Positions 53,869-63,438 of a DNA stretch of 64,000 nucleotides are shown here, one piece after another; within the stretch, counting starts at the first letter, position 1; each line of letters starts with the position of its first letter. The DNA is from JAXLRU01 sp046330935 (GTDB lineage Bacteria > Actinomycetota > Actinomycetes > Actinomycetales > Kineosporiaceae): positions 186,001-250,000 of the forward strand of contig JAXLRU010000004.1 in NCBI GenBank assembly GCA_046330935.1, in the 5' to 3' direction. Position numbers and translations under genes: made by a program. The notes below the pieces were generated by a model that was not told the DNA's origin, searched no databases, and was given only the letters and a program-made list of their open reading frames with translations.

Positions 53869-56247
53869 TCAGAGGAACATGGCCACCGGGTTGAGCTGCT
53901 CGTACGGGGTGGCCTCGGCGAGGCGGCCGAGCGCGACGGGGACGTCGAAGAGGCGGCCGGGCGCGAACCGCGCCCAGAAGGGGCGCAGCCCGGGGACGAT
54001 CACGCGCACCACGGGCAGGCCGAGCTCGGGCCGGGTCTGGTCGAGGACCAGTACCTCCAGGCCGGCGGCCTCGACGGCGGTGCGCACGCGGGTGACCTCC
54101 TCCAGCAGGTCGGCGGTGGGCTCGTGGGCGTAGGACGCGCGGGTGCGGGCGGGTGCGGCCGAGGGGGCCAGCCAGCCGCAGGACTCGACGGTGGCGGTGC
54201 GCCACCAGGCCAGGGCCTCGGGGTCGTCGCAGCCGTAGCCGGCGCCGGTGACGTCCCCGACGGGCACGCCGACCAGCGGCGGCATCATCTGGTTCAGCTC
54301 GGTGACGGCCCGGCGCAGGGCGACGGCGGGGTCGAGGTGCGCGCCGAACCCGAACATCACGTCCTGCGCGGGCTTGTCGGTGCGGCGGGAGATCGCGGCC
54401 ATCACGGGGACGCCGAGGTCGCTGGTGAGGTCGAGCACCCACAGGTCGCGGTGCATGGCGGCGTACTCGGCGTGCACCCGGCCCAGCCACCGGTCGGCGA
54501 AGGAGTCGAGGTCGACGCCGGGCTGGGCGGTGCGGTTGTACCACCACAGGGCCACGGCGTCGCGTTCCACGAGTTCCAGCAGCCCCTGCAGGACGGCGTC
54601 CTCCAGGCTGGAGCCGGCCGCGCACCCGTTGGAGTCGGCGACGAGCTCCTCGCCGTCCTCGCCGGCGCCGAAGTAGAGCATCGACGTCGGCAGCCAGCGG
54701 TGGCGCCCGGCGGACAGCGACCACACGGGCGTCCAGTCGCGCAGCCGCTGGGGGTCGAAGGCGGCGCCGACCTGCGAGAAGTCGCCGTGCTCGGCGTTCC
54801 AGCCGGAGCGGGCGGCGATCTGGCGGGGGTCCAGCAGGCGGCAGGAATCGGGGTGGACGGCGTCCGCGCCGAGGTCGCTCATCCGGGCCCGGACGCGCGG
54901 CTCGTCGCCGCGGGCGGTGCCCGAGTGCCGCTCGACGGCCTCGCACAGGGCGCCCACCTCGGCGTCCAGCGCGGTGACGCCCTTGCCGCCGTTCTCGGCG
55001 CGCAGCCCGGCGCGCAGCTGGTCGAGGCTGCGCGCGGCCGCCGCGACGTTGCCGCCGGAGCGGTAGGCGTGCAGCACGCCGGAGGTGCGCTCGTCGCGGC
55101 GGATCTCCTTGACCACCCCCGTGATCGGGGAGACGAGGTGGCCGTAGCGGGTAAGGACCGCGGCGGGCCCGAGCGCCCGGTGCCCGCCGGATGCCTCCCC
55201 GGCGGCGTAGGGGCGAGGCTGCAGGACGACGGGTCGCACGGCGGCCGCGGTGTAGCGCGTCGGGTCGCCGCAGGCGGGGCACTCGGGCCGCGCGCGCAGC
55301 TCGTGGTGGCGGCCCTGCAGGCCGATGAGGTCCATCACCCACACCGACTGCTGCTCGCGGCGCACCCCCGCCAGCCACGCCGCGACCTCGCTGGCCAGCA
55401 ACGACGCGCCGGGGCTGAGCAGGGACGGCCCGGAGGCGGGGCGGCCGAGCGGTCCCTGCCCGCCCAGCCGGCGGCGCAGGTGTCCCTCGGCCTGGCGGTG
55501 GGCGGAGAGCCGCGCCGACAGGCAGTGCCAGCACGCCCCGTCGCCGGGCAGGCCGCTGAAGAACGGCCCGATCCACATCTGCCCGCCGTCGGGCTTGGCG
55601 AGCACCCACGGCCGGCCGGTGGCGCGCTGAGCGTCGTCGACGGCCGACAGGTGCGGGTGCAGGTAGTCGTCGGTGACGACGACGGTGAGCGACGGCGGGG
55701 CGCTCACCGGCGCCGACGCGGCCCTCAGGTCGACGACCAGGTCGTCGCCCCGGTCCTCGACCTCCACGCCCGCGGCGCGCAGGGCGTGGACGACGGCGCC
55801 GGTGGCGGCCCCACCCACGGCCGAGACGGTGACGACGCAGCTGCGCATGCGGTGCAGGGCGTCGAGGCCGTCGAGGCCTGCGGCGTCGAACCAGGCGACG
55901 CTGCGCCGCTGCTCCGGCGCGGTGGGGAGCTGCTCGCGGACCGCGAGGAGCCCGCCCTCGACGAGGTCGAGCACGACGCGGCCGACCTGCGCGGCCGTGA
56001 CGCCCTCGCCTGCCTCGCGCAGGACGGCGGGCAGGTCGCGGGTGCCGTCGAGCAGGGGGACGACGCGGGCGGCGGCGGCCCCGTGGACGGCGGTGACGGC
56101 GTCCTCCGAGACCAGGTAGGCGGCCTCGCCCGCGACGACGTGCGCGCGGACGTGCTGCTTCAGGCAGAGGGTCCGGGTTCCCTCGGCGTCGTTGCCGGGG
56201 GCGGAGGCGGTGCGGGTGCGGTGGTCCTCACGCAGGGGGGCCATCAC
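53869..56247 (-). CDS. Fused E1-like/YcaO TOMM cyclodehydratase
   Basis: 792 residues. The N-terminal half is the E1-like partner: a winged peptide-binding region (LLDGTRDLPAVLREAGEGVT) and two CxxC pairs, CWHC at 239-242 and CPAC at 323-326, that fit the structural zinc. The C-terminal half is YcaO: ADSNGCAAGSSLEDAVLQGL, LELVERDAVALWWYNR and a C-terminus ending YEQLNPVAMFL. Such fused proteins bind a leader peptide and, with ATP, turn Cys/Ser/Thr of the core into thiazoline or oxazoline. The small peptide gene 28 bases upstream is the obvious substrate. No FMN dehydrogenase of the SagB/McbC type is seen nearby, so azolines may remain unoxidised. Start GTG 56247 or ATG 56244. Confidence 0.9.
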   Translation of the reverse strand: MMAPLREDHRTRTASAPGNDAEGTRTLCLKQHVRAHVVAGEAAYLVSEDAVTAVHGAAAARVVPLLDGTRDLPAVLREAGEGVTAAQVGRVVLDLVEGGLLAVREQLPTAPEQRRSVAWFDAAGLDGLDALHRMRSCVVTVSAVGGAATGAVVHALRAAGVEVEDRGDDLVVDLRAASAPVSAPPSLTVVVTDDYLHPHLSAVDDAQRATGRPWVLAKPDGGQMWIGPFFSGLPGDGACWHCLSARLSAHRQAEGHLRRRLGGQGPLGRPASGPSLLSPGASLLASEVAAWLAGVRREQQSVWVMDLIGLQGRHHELRARPECPACGDPTRYTAAAVRPVVLQPRPYAAGEASGGHRALGPAAVLTRYGHLVSPITGVVKEIRRDERTSGVLHAYRSGGNVAAAARSLDQLRAGLRAENGGKGVTALDAEVGALCEAVERHSGTARGDEPRVRARMSDLGADAVHPDSCRLLDPRQIAARSGWNAEHGDFSQVGAAFDPQRLRDWTPVWSLSAGRHRWLPTSMLYFGAGEDGEELVADSNGCAAGSSLEDAVLQGLLELVERDAVALWWYNRTAQPGVDLDSFADRWLGRVHAEYAAMHRDLWVLDLTSDLGVPVMAAISRRTDKPAQDVMFGFGAHLDPAVALRRAVTELNQMMPPLVGVPVGDVTGAGYGCDDPEALAWWRTATVESCGWLAPSAAPARTRASYAHEPTADLLEEVTRVRTAVEAAGLEVLVLDQTRPELGLPVVRVIVPGLRPFWARFAPGRLFDVPVALGRLAEATPYEQLNPVAMFL

Positions 56248-56275
56248 GGCGTCGTCCCGTCTCGCCCGGGAGGTC

Positions 56276-56512
56276 TCAGGCCGCCGCGCGGTCGGTGTCG
56301 GCCAGGCCCGTCGTCTTCCAGCAGATCCACGTGAGGCGGGTGGCTCCGCGGTCGGACAGGCGGGGGGCGTCGAGCGCGTCGGACTCGGTGGCGGCGGAGG
56401 CGAGGACCTCGGCGAAGAGGTCGTCGAGGCCGGCGGAGGCGAACAGCTCGGCGACGACGGCGGTCGCGTCGGTGCTGTCGGTGGCGGCGAGGGTGCAGGT
56501 CATGGGGGACAT
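56276..56512 (-). CDS. Candidate TOMM/RiPP precursor peptide
   Basis: 78 residues, ATG with AAGGAG six bases upstream, 28 bases before the cyclodehydratase gene on the same strand. The N-terminal two thirds look like a leader: ATAVVAELFASAGLDDLFAEV forms an amphipathic acidic helix. The C-terminal third, after LSDRGA, contains TRLTWICWKTTGLADTDR with one Cys and several Thr, the only plausible heterocyclisable residues near the end; another Cys lies in the first ten residues (MSPMTCTL). I know no named precursor family for this sequence. Evidence that it is the substrate is size, position and leader character. Confidence 0.65.
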   Translation of the reverse strand: MSPMTCTLAATDSTDATAVVAELFASAGLDDLFAEVLASAATESDALDAPRLSDRGATRLTWICWKTTGLADTDRAAA

Positions 56513-56790
56513 CTCGGGCTCCTTGTCAACGGGGGTTCGAGGTGATGTGGACCATCCTGCGAGTCGCCGGACACGGGGGGTAGTTCGTGGATCACTTCAC
56601 GCCACATGAATTCCTCACCCCCCGCCTCGGGAGGATTCAGGGGGGTCTCGATGATCGGCTCACTACCGCCGTCGGCGTCCGGGTGACAGCGTCGAGGTAG
56701 GTCGTCAGCAGCCTCGTGACCTGGGGCGACGGCCAGGCCAGTGGAGCACGCACCGCTGACGGCGGGCGTGCGAGAAACCCAGGAGGAACG

Positions 56791-57624
56791 ATGGAGATCT
56801 GCGTGCTCGGGGCCCTGGAGGCCCGGGAACGCGACACCGACATCGTGCCGACCGCGGGCAAGGTCCGGCAGGTGCTGTCGCTGTTGGCCCTTCACCCCGG
56901 TCAGGTCGTGACCGTGTCCGCGCTCATGGAGGAGCTGTGGGGCGAGGACCCGCCGCGCAGCGCCCCCACCACCCTGCAGACGTACGTGCTGCAGCTGCGG
57001 CGCAAGCTCGACGCCGCGCTGCGGGCGACGCCCGTCGCCGGCCCCGCGCCGATCGACGTCCGCCGCGCCAAGGACGTGCTGGTCACCAAGCACGTCGGCT
57101 ACCAGCTCAGCGTCGCCCCCGACGTCGTCGACGTGTGCGGCTTCGACCGCCTCGCCGCGGCCGGCCGCGTCGCGTCGGACTCCGGCGACGCCGAGGCCGC
57201 CTCCCGCCTGCTCGGGCAGGCCCTGTCGATCTGGCGCGGACCGGCGCTGATCGACGTCCAGCACGGCCCGCGCCTGCAGATCGAGGTGCTCCGGCTGCAG
57301 GAGGCGCGCCTGAGCGCGCTGGAGTGCCGGATCGACGCCGACCTGTCGCTCGGGCGGCACCAGGTGCTCCTCGGCGAGCTGGCCGTGCTCTGCGCGCAGC
57401 ACCCGCTGCACGAGAACCTGCACGCCCGCTACATGCTCGCCCTCTACCGGGCGGGCCGGCAGTGGCAGGCGCTCGACGTGTTCGGCCGCGTGCGTTCCAC
57501 GCTCGTCGAGGAGCTCGGCGTCGAGCCGTCGTCGCGGCTGCAGACCCTGCAGCGCGACATCCTCAACTCCGAGCCCCACCTCGAGCGGCTCGACGCCGAC
57601 CCCCGCACCCGCGCCGCCGTCTGA
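56791..57624 (+). CDS. SARP-family transcriptional activator
   Basis: 277 residues from ATG 56791, set by AGGAGG at 56781-56786. An OmpR-like winged helix (MEICVLGALEARE, KVRQVLSLLALHPGQVVTV, LMEELWGEDPPRSAPTTLQT, YVLQLRRKLD) is joined to a BTAD domain (FDRLAAAGR, HENLHARYMLALYRAGRQWQALDVFGRVRSTLVEELGVEPS). Small SARPs of this kind switch on antibiotic gene clusters. It is divergent from the RiPP precursor gene with 278 bases between and is followed by the AT-like gene, so it is the best candidate for the pathway activator. Confidence 0.92.
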   Translation: MEICVLGALEARERDTDIVPTAGKVRQVLSLLALHPGQVVTVSALMEELWGEDPPRSAPTTLQTYVLQLRRKLDAALRATPVAGPAPIDVRRAKDVLVTKHVGYQLSVAPDVVDVCGFDRLAAAGRVASDSGDAEAASRLLGQALSIWRGPALIDVQHGPRLQIEVLRLQEARLSALECRIDADLSLGRHQVLLGELAVLCAQHPLHENLHARYMLALYRAGRQWQALDVFGRVRSTLVEELGVEPSSRLQTLQRDILNSEPHLERLDADPRTRAAV

Positions 57625-57632
57625 GCCGGCCG

Positions 57633-57684
57633 TCCGAGTCGGCAGCCCGAGTCGGCAGCCCGAGTCAGCAGCCCGAGTCAGCAG
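57633..57684 (+). repeat. 13-bp tandem repeat, four units
   Basis: CCCGAGTCGGCAG and variants (first unit begins TCC, last two read GTCAGCAG) at 57633, 57646, 57659 and 57672. It fills the gap between the SARP stop and the AT-like gene. Confidence 0.9.
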
Positions 57685-57705
57685 CTCGCCGAGGAGTGAC
57701 CCGTC

Positions 57706-59040
57706 ATGCCCGTGCGCACCTCACCGTCACCGCCGCGCGGCGGCGCGGGACCGGCACGCTCGCGGGCCCGGCTGCTCGCGTGGTCGGGCGCCGGGGTGGA
57801 GCAGGCGGAGGAGTCCCGCCGCCACCTGGCCCGGCTGCTGCGCGCCCGGGGCGAGCCGGGGTTCGCCGACCTGGCTGGGGCGTGGTCGGCGGGCGGGCAC
57901 GGTCCCGTCCGGTACGCCGTCGTCGCCGACGGCGCGGCGCAGGCCCTGGCCGCCCTGGCCACGTTCGACGACGTGCCGCCCGCCCCGGGGTGGGAGGACG
58001 GCCGCGGCGAGCCCGCCGTCGTCCTGCCGGATCCCCGCTCCGTCGCGCTGCTGCTGCCCGGCCAGGGCACCCAGCAGCCGCGGATGGCGCACGGGCTGAC
58101 CACCGAGGTGGCCGCCGCGGGCGCCGTCGTCGAGGAGGTCTGGGACCTGCTCGGTGCCGACGGTGACCGCTGGCGCAGGTCGTGGCTGGCCGGGGACCCC
58201 GGCTTCGCCCGCGACGACGGGGGCGGCGCTATGGCGCTGCTGTTCGCCGTCGACGTCGCCGTCGCGCGCCTCCTCCTCGCCTGGGGGCTGCGCCCGGCGG
58301 CCCTGCTCGGGCAGGGGGTCGGCGAGCTGGCGGCGCTGCACCTGGCCGGCGTCCTGGACCTGCCCGACGCCGTCGCCGTCCTGCACGAGTACGCCCTGGC
58401 GGTGGCTCAGCTGCCGCCCCAGGGCATGATCGCCGCCTGCGCCCCGGGCGCGGCGATGCTGCCCCAGCTGCCCGAGGGAGTGCACCTGGCCTGCGACAAC
58501 GGCCCGTCCCAGGTGCTGGTCGCGGGGCCGCTGCCGGCCCTGGCCGTGGCCGAGGACCGCTTCGACGCCGCGGGCTGGGCGGTCATGCCCGTGCGCGCCG
58601 GCGCGGCGTACCACACGCCGTGGATGGCACCGGCCGCCCACGCCCTCGGCGCCGCGCTCGCCGGGGTGACGCGCCGGGCCCCCGCCACGACGCTCGTCGG
58701 GTCGGTCGCCGCACGCCCCCTCACCGCGGAGGAGGCCGCCGACCCCGCCTTCTGGGCCGCCTGCGGCACCGCCCCCGTCCGCATGTGGGACGCGCTGGGT
58801 GCCCTGGCCTCCGCCTGCCCGCCCGGCACCCCGTGGGTGGAGGTGGGCCGCGGCTCGGGCCTGGCCACCCTCGCCCGGCGCCACCCGCGCCGGCACGGGC
58901 GCCCGCCGGTCCTGTCGATGCTCAGCGTGGGCCCGACGACCGGGCACGACGACGGGTGGCGGCTGCTGGAGGCGGCCGCGGCGTGCTGGACGGCGGGCAT
59001 GGACGTCGACCTCGCGGCCGTCGAGGAGTCCTTCGGCTGA
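57706..59040 (+). CDS. AT-like protein without nucleophile (pseudo-acyltransferase)
   Basis: 444 residues. Residues 20-95 resemble the KS-AT linker domain, and the rest follows a PKS acyltransferase: LLLPGQGTQQPRMAHGL, VQLA-type helices, NGPSQVLVAGP, and AAYHTPWMAPAAHAL at the substrate-choice motif. The nucleophile elbow, GHSLG in active ATs, reads GQGVG at 202-206, so both the Ser and its neighbouring His are gone. It cannot act as a normal serine acyltransferase. It might be a structural partner or docking scaffold for AT-less modules, or have another activity. Downstream of SARP on the same strand; GAGGAG precedes the ATG by nine bases. Confidence 0.8.
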   Translation: MPVRTSPSPPRGGAGPARSRARLLAWSGAGVEQAEESRRHLARLLRARGEPGFADLAGAWSAGGHGPVRYAVVADGAAQALAALATFDDVPPAPGWEDGRGEPAVVLPDPRSVALLLPGQGTQQPRMAHGLTTEVAAAGAVVEEVWDLLGADGDRWRRSWLAGDPGFARDDGGGAMALLFAVDVAVARLLLAWGLRPAALLGQGVGELAALHLAGVLDLPDAVAVLHEYALAVAQLPPQGMIAACAPGAAMLPQLPEGVHLACDNGPSQVLVAGPLPALAVAEDRFDAAGWAVMPVRAGAAYHTPWMAPAAHALGAALAGVTRRAPATTLVGSVAARPLTAEEAADPAFWAACGTAPVRMWDALGALASACPPGTPWVEVGRGSGLATLARRHPRRHGRPPVLSMLSVGPTTGHDDGWRLLEAAAACWTAGMDVDLAAVEESFG

Positions 59041-59050
59041 GGCCCCGCCG

Positions 59051-59779
59051 CTACAGCAGGACGCGGCGGCGCGCCCGCAGCTGCTCGTCGTAGACGACCC
59101 TGCGCATGACGTCGGCATAGGCGCGGGTGTCGAGGAAGCGGAGGCCGACCTCGCGCGGGTCCGTGCGGGTCGGGCCCGGCAGCAGGCGCACGACGATCCC
59201 GCTCAGCGCGAGGGTGCTGTGCCCCTCGGGGGTGAACGCCACCTCGACCTCGTCCCCCAGCACCAGCCCCGCGGCGTCCAGCGCCGAGGGCAGCAGGCAG
59301 CGCAGTCCGCCCTCCGAGAGGTCGACGACGTGGCCGGTCAGCACGAGGTCGGGCACCCGAAGCTCCAGCGGCAGCTGCAGCGTCACCCGGAAGAAGCGGC
59401 GCCGCTCGGTGCGCACCGCGGCCCCGGTGACCTCCACCCACCACGCGGCGAGCTTCTCGCGGGCGTACTCCGCCCCCACGAACGCCACCGGCAGGTCCAT
59501 CAGCCCCCGCTGCGTCGGCCACGAGACCCAGCACGCGGTGCCGGGCCGGGGCAGCTCGCTGTCCCCCGCGTAGCGCGGCGCGGCGAGCAGGAGGCGCTCG
59601 GGGGCGAACGGCTGCTGCGGGTCGGTGCGGTCCTCGATGCGCGAGGCGACGTCCTCCACCCGCATCGCCCCGTCGGGGTCCGGCCCCACGCCGATCGCCA
59701 CCCGCACCAGCGCGTTGACGCGCGGCAGCTCCAGGTGGGGTCCGGCGACCCTCTCCGTGAGCCCTTCGTCGCGTCTCAT
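59051..59779 (-). CDS. PilZ-domain c-di-GMP-binding protein (YcgR-like)
   Basis: 242 residues. The N-terminal half resembles the YcgR-N/flagellar-brake beta-barrel (RVAIGVGPDPDGAMRVEDV). The C-terminal PilZ domain has the two ligand motifs, RRRFFRV and DLSEGGLRC, so binding of c-di-GMP is expected. It may act on motility, which fits the chemotaxis genes at the window start. The product of the GGDEF-EAL protein would be its ligand. ATG 59779 has no strong ribosome site, and the frame is open further upstream, so the start is uncertain. Divergent from the carrier protein gene with 237 bases between. Confidence 0.85.
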   Translation of the reverse strand: MRRDEGLTERVAGPHLELPRVNALVRVAIGVGPDPDGAMRVEDVASRIEDRTDPQQPFAPERLLLAAPRYAGDSELPRPGTACWVSWPTQRGLMDLPVAFVGAEYAREKLAAWWVEVTGAAVRTERRRFFRVTLQLPLELRVPDLVLTGHVVDLSEGGLRCLLPSALDAAGLVLGDEVEVAFTPEGHSTLALSGIVVRLLPGPTRTDPREVGLRFLDTRAYADVMRRVVYDEQLRARRRVLL

Positions 59780-59818
59780 GGCTGAATCGTCGGCGGCTCT
59801 CCCACGACCCCTTGATCG

Positions 59819-59852
59819 CCCGATCGGTGCGGGCGGCGCTGAACCGATCGGG
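59819..59852 (+). promoter_or_regulatory. Inverted repeat between pilZ-type and carrier-protein genes
   Basis: CCCGATCGGT and ACCGATCGGG, perfect 10-bp arms with 14 bases between, in the divergent spacer. An operator for one or both genes is possible; no factor is known. The rest of this spacer shows nothing clear. Confidence 0.45.
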
Positions 59853-60016
59853 TGAGACGACCACACGAGGGACATCCCGGGAGGGTCGAGGCCGCCTCGA
59901 GGCGGACGCGAGGCCCGCCCGGCTCTGCGTCGGGGCCGAACGGGCCATCCTGGAGGTGCCCGGTGGCGCGTGGCGGTAGCGTGCGCTGCGGGTGTCGTCG
60001 CGCGAGGGAGGTCGTG

Positions 60017-60355
60017 ATGTCCGCACAGCCCAGCGAGGCGGTGGCCCTGCACCCGTCCGGTCGCCGTCGCGGTGGCGGCCGGCCCGGCGTCCCGGTCGAC
60101 CTCGCGCACGTCGGCGCGGTCCTGGCCGAGCTGGTGCCCGACGGCGCCGCCCCGCTCGAGGACGCGAGCCTCGACGTCCCCTTCGCCGACCTCGGCTACG
60201 ACTCCCTGCTGCTGATGGCGGCGCGCCGCCGCCTCGGGCGCGAGCTCGGCCTGGCGATCCCCCCGGCCGCGCTGCTCGACGCGGCCACCCCGCGGATGCT
60301 GCTCGACGTCCTGGCGGCCTGCCCACCGGCGGCAGCGGCGGTGCCCGCGCCGTGA
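60017..60355 (+). CDS. Acyl carrier protein, discrete
   Basis: 112 residues with a basic, disordered N-terminal 30 and then an ACP fold: FADLGYDSLLLMAARRRLGREL carries the phosphopantetheine Ser near residue 70, and PRMLLDVLAAC is the last helix. The LGYDSL context is that of PKS carrier proteins. It overlaps the following PPTase by four bases (GTGA), an arrangement that makes its modification likely to be local. The acyl group it carries is not indicated; a starter or the product of the adenylation enzyme are options. ATG with GGGAGG upstream. Confidence 0.85.
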   Translation: MSAQPSEAVALHPSGRRRGGGRPGVPVDLAHVGAVLAELVPDGAAPLEDASLDVPFADLGYDSLLLMAARRRLGRELGLAIPPAALLDAATPRMLLDVLAACPPAAAAVPAP

Positions 60356-61116
60356 GCGTGGACGCCCCCGCGCGGCTCGACGTCCCGGCGGCCGACCCGG
60401 TGCTGCCGGGCGCCGTCGACGTCGCGTGCGAGCTGCCGGCGCAGGTGACGGCCGTCGCGGCCACCCCCGAGGCGGTGGCGGCGGCCCTCGACGGGTTCGC
60501 CGACCTCGACGCCGAGGAGCGCGAGACGCTCGCGGGGTTCCGCGACCCCGCCGACGCCGACCTCTACCTCGTCACCCACGTCGCCCTGCGCCGCCTGGTG
60601 GCCCTGCGCCTGCGCACGGTGCCCGCCGAGGTGGCCTTCGACCGCGCCCCCTGCGCGGGCTGTCAGCTGCCGCACGGCCGACCCGTCCTCGCAGGGGCAC
60701 CCGCGGGCGGTCCGTTCTTCTCGATCAGCCACAGCCGCGGCCTCGACGACCCCGGCATCGCGCTGGTGGCGGTGGCGTCCGCGCCGGTGGGCGTCGACGT
60801 CGAGGCGCGCGCCGACCACGTGGCGGGCGACGGGCTCGACGACCTCATCGCCTGCCTGCACCCCTCGGAGCAGGCGTCCCTGCGGCGGTTGCCGCCGAGC
60901 CGGCGTCCCACGGCGTTCCTCGACTGCTGGGTGCGCAAGGAGGCCTACCTCAAGGCCACCGGCCGCGGGCTGGCACTGGGCGTCTCGGCGTTCCGGGTGG
61001 GGCTCGGCCCCGCCTACGGCGAGCCCGTCGTCGTCGACTCGGGGCCCCCTGCGTGGCCGATCGAGGCGCTGGCGGTGCCCGACGGCGTGCCGGCCGCCCT
61101 GTGCGTGCGCCGCTGA
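60352..61116 (+). CDS. Sfp-type 4'-phosphopantetheinyl transferase, second copy
   Basis: 254 residues. FFSISHSRG, PVGVDVEA and the catalytic CWVRKEAYLKATGRGL block define an Sfp/HetI-type PPTase. It is complete, in contrast to the copy at 51027. An unusual CAGCQ stretch near residue 100 may bind metal or be structural. The GTG start overlaps the stop of the carrier-protein gene. It transfers phosphopantetheine from CoA to carrier proteins and PKS carrier domains of the cluster. A strong terminator follows, which closes the cluster on this side. Confidence 0.9.
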   Translation: MSVDAPARLDVPAADPVLPGAVDVACELPAQVTAVAATPEAVAAALDGFADLDAEERETLAGFRDPADADLYLVTHVALRRLVALRLRTVPAEVAFDRAPCAGCQLPHGRPVLAGAPAGGPFFSISHSRGLDDPGIALVAVASAPVGVDVEARADHVAGDGLDDLIACLHPSEQASLRRLPPSRRPTAFLDCWVRKEAYLKATGRGLALGVSAFRVGLGPAYGEPVVVDSGPPAWPIEALAVPDGVPAALCVRR

Positions 61117-61126
61117 GGCCCTGACG

Positions 61127-61174
61127 AACGACAGAGGTGGTGCGTCCCGAGCGGGACGCACCACCTCTGTCGTT
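61127..61174. terminator. Bidirectional intrinsic-type terminator
   Basis: A perfect 22-bp stem (61127-61148 with 61153-61174) and a 4-base loop between the convergent PPTase and hppA genes. There is no T tract, as usual in actinomycetes. The AACGACAGAGG / CCTCTGTCGTT ends let it work in both directions. Confidence 0.9.
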
Positions 61175-61188
61175 GCTGGAGCGCAGCC

Positions 61189-63420
<2,232 letters not shown>

Positions 63421-63438
63421 GAAAGGTGCGCTCCTAGC

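Noticed and set aside
57706..59040. Active trans-acting AT for the AT-less modules
   Set aside because: The nucleophile Ser and its His neighbour are absent (GQGVG), so canonical acyl transfer is not possible.
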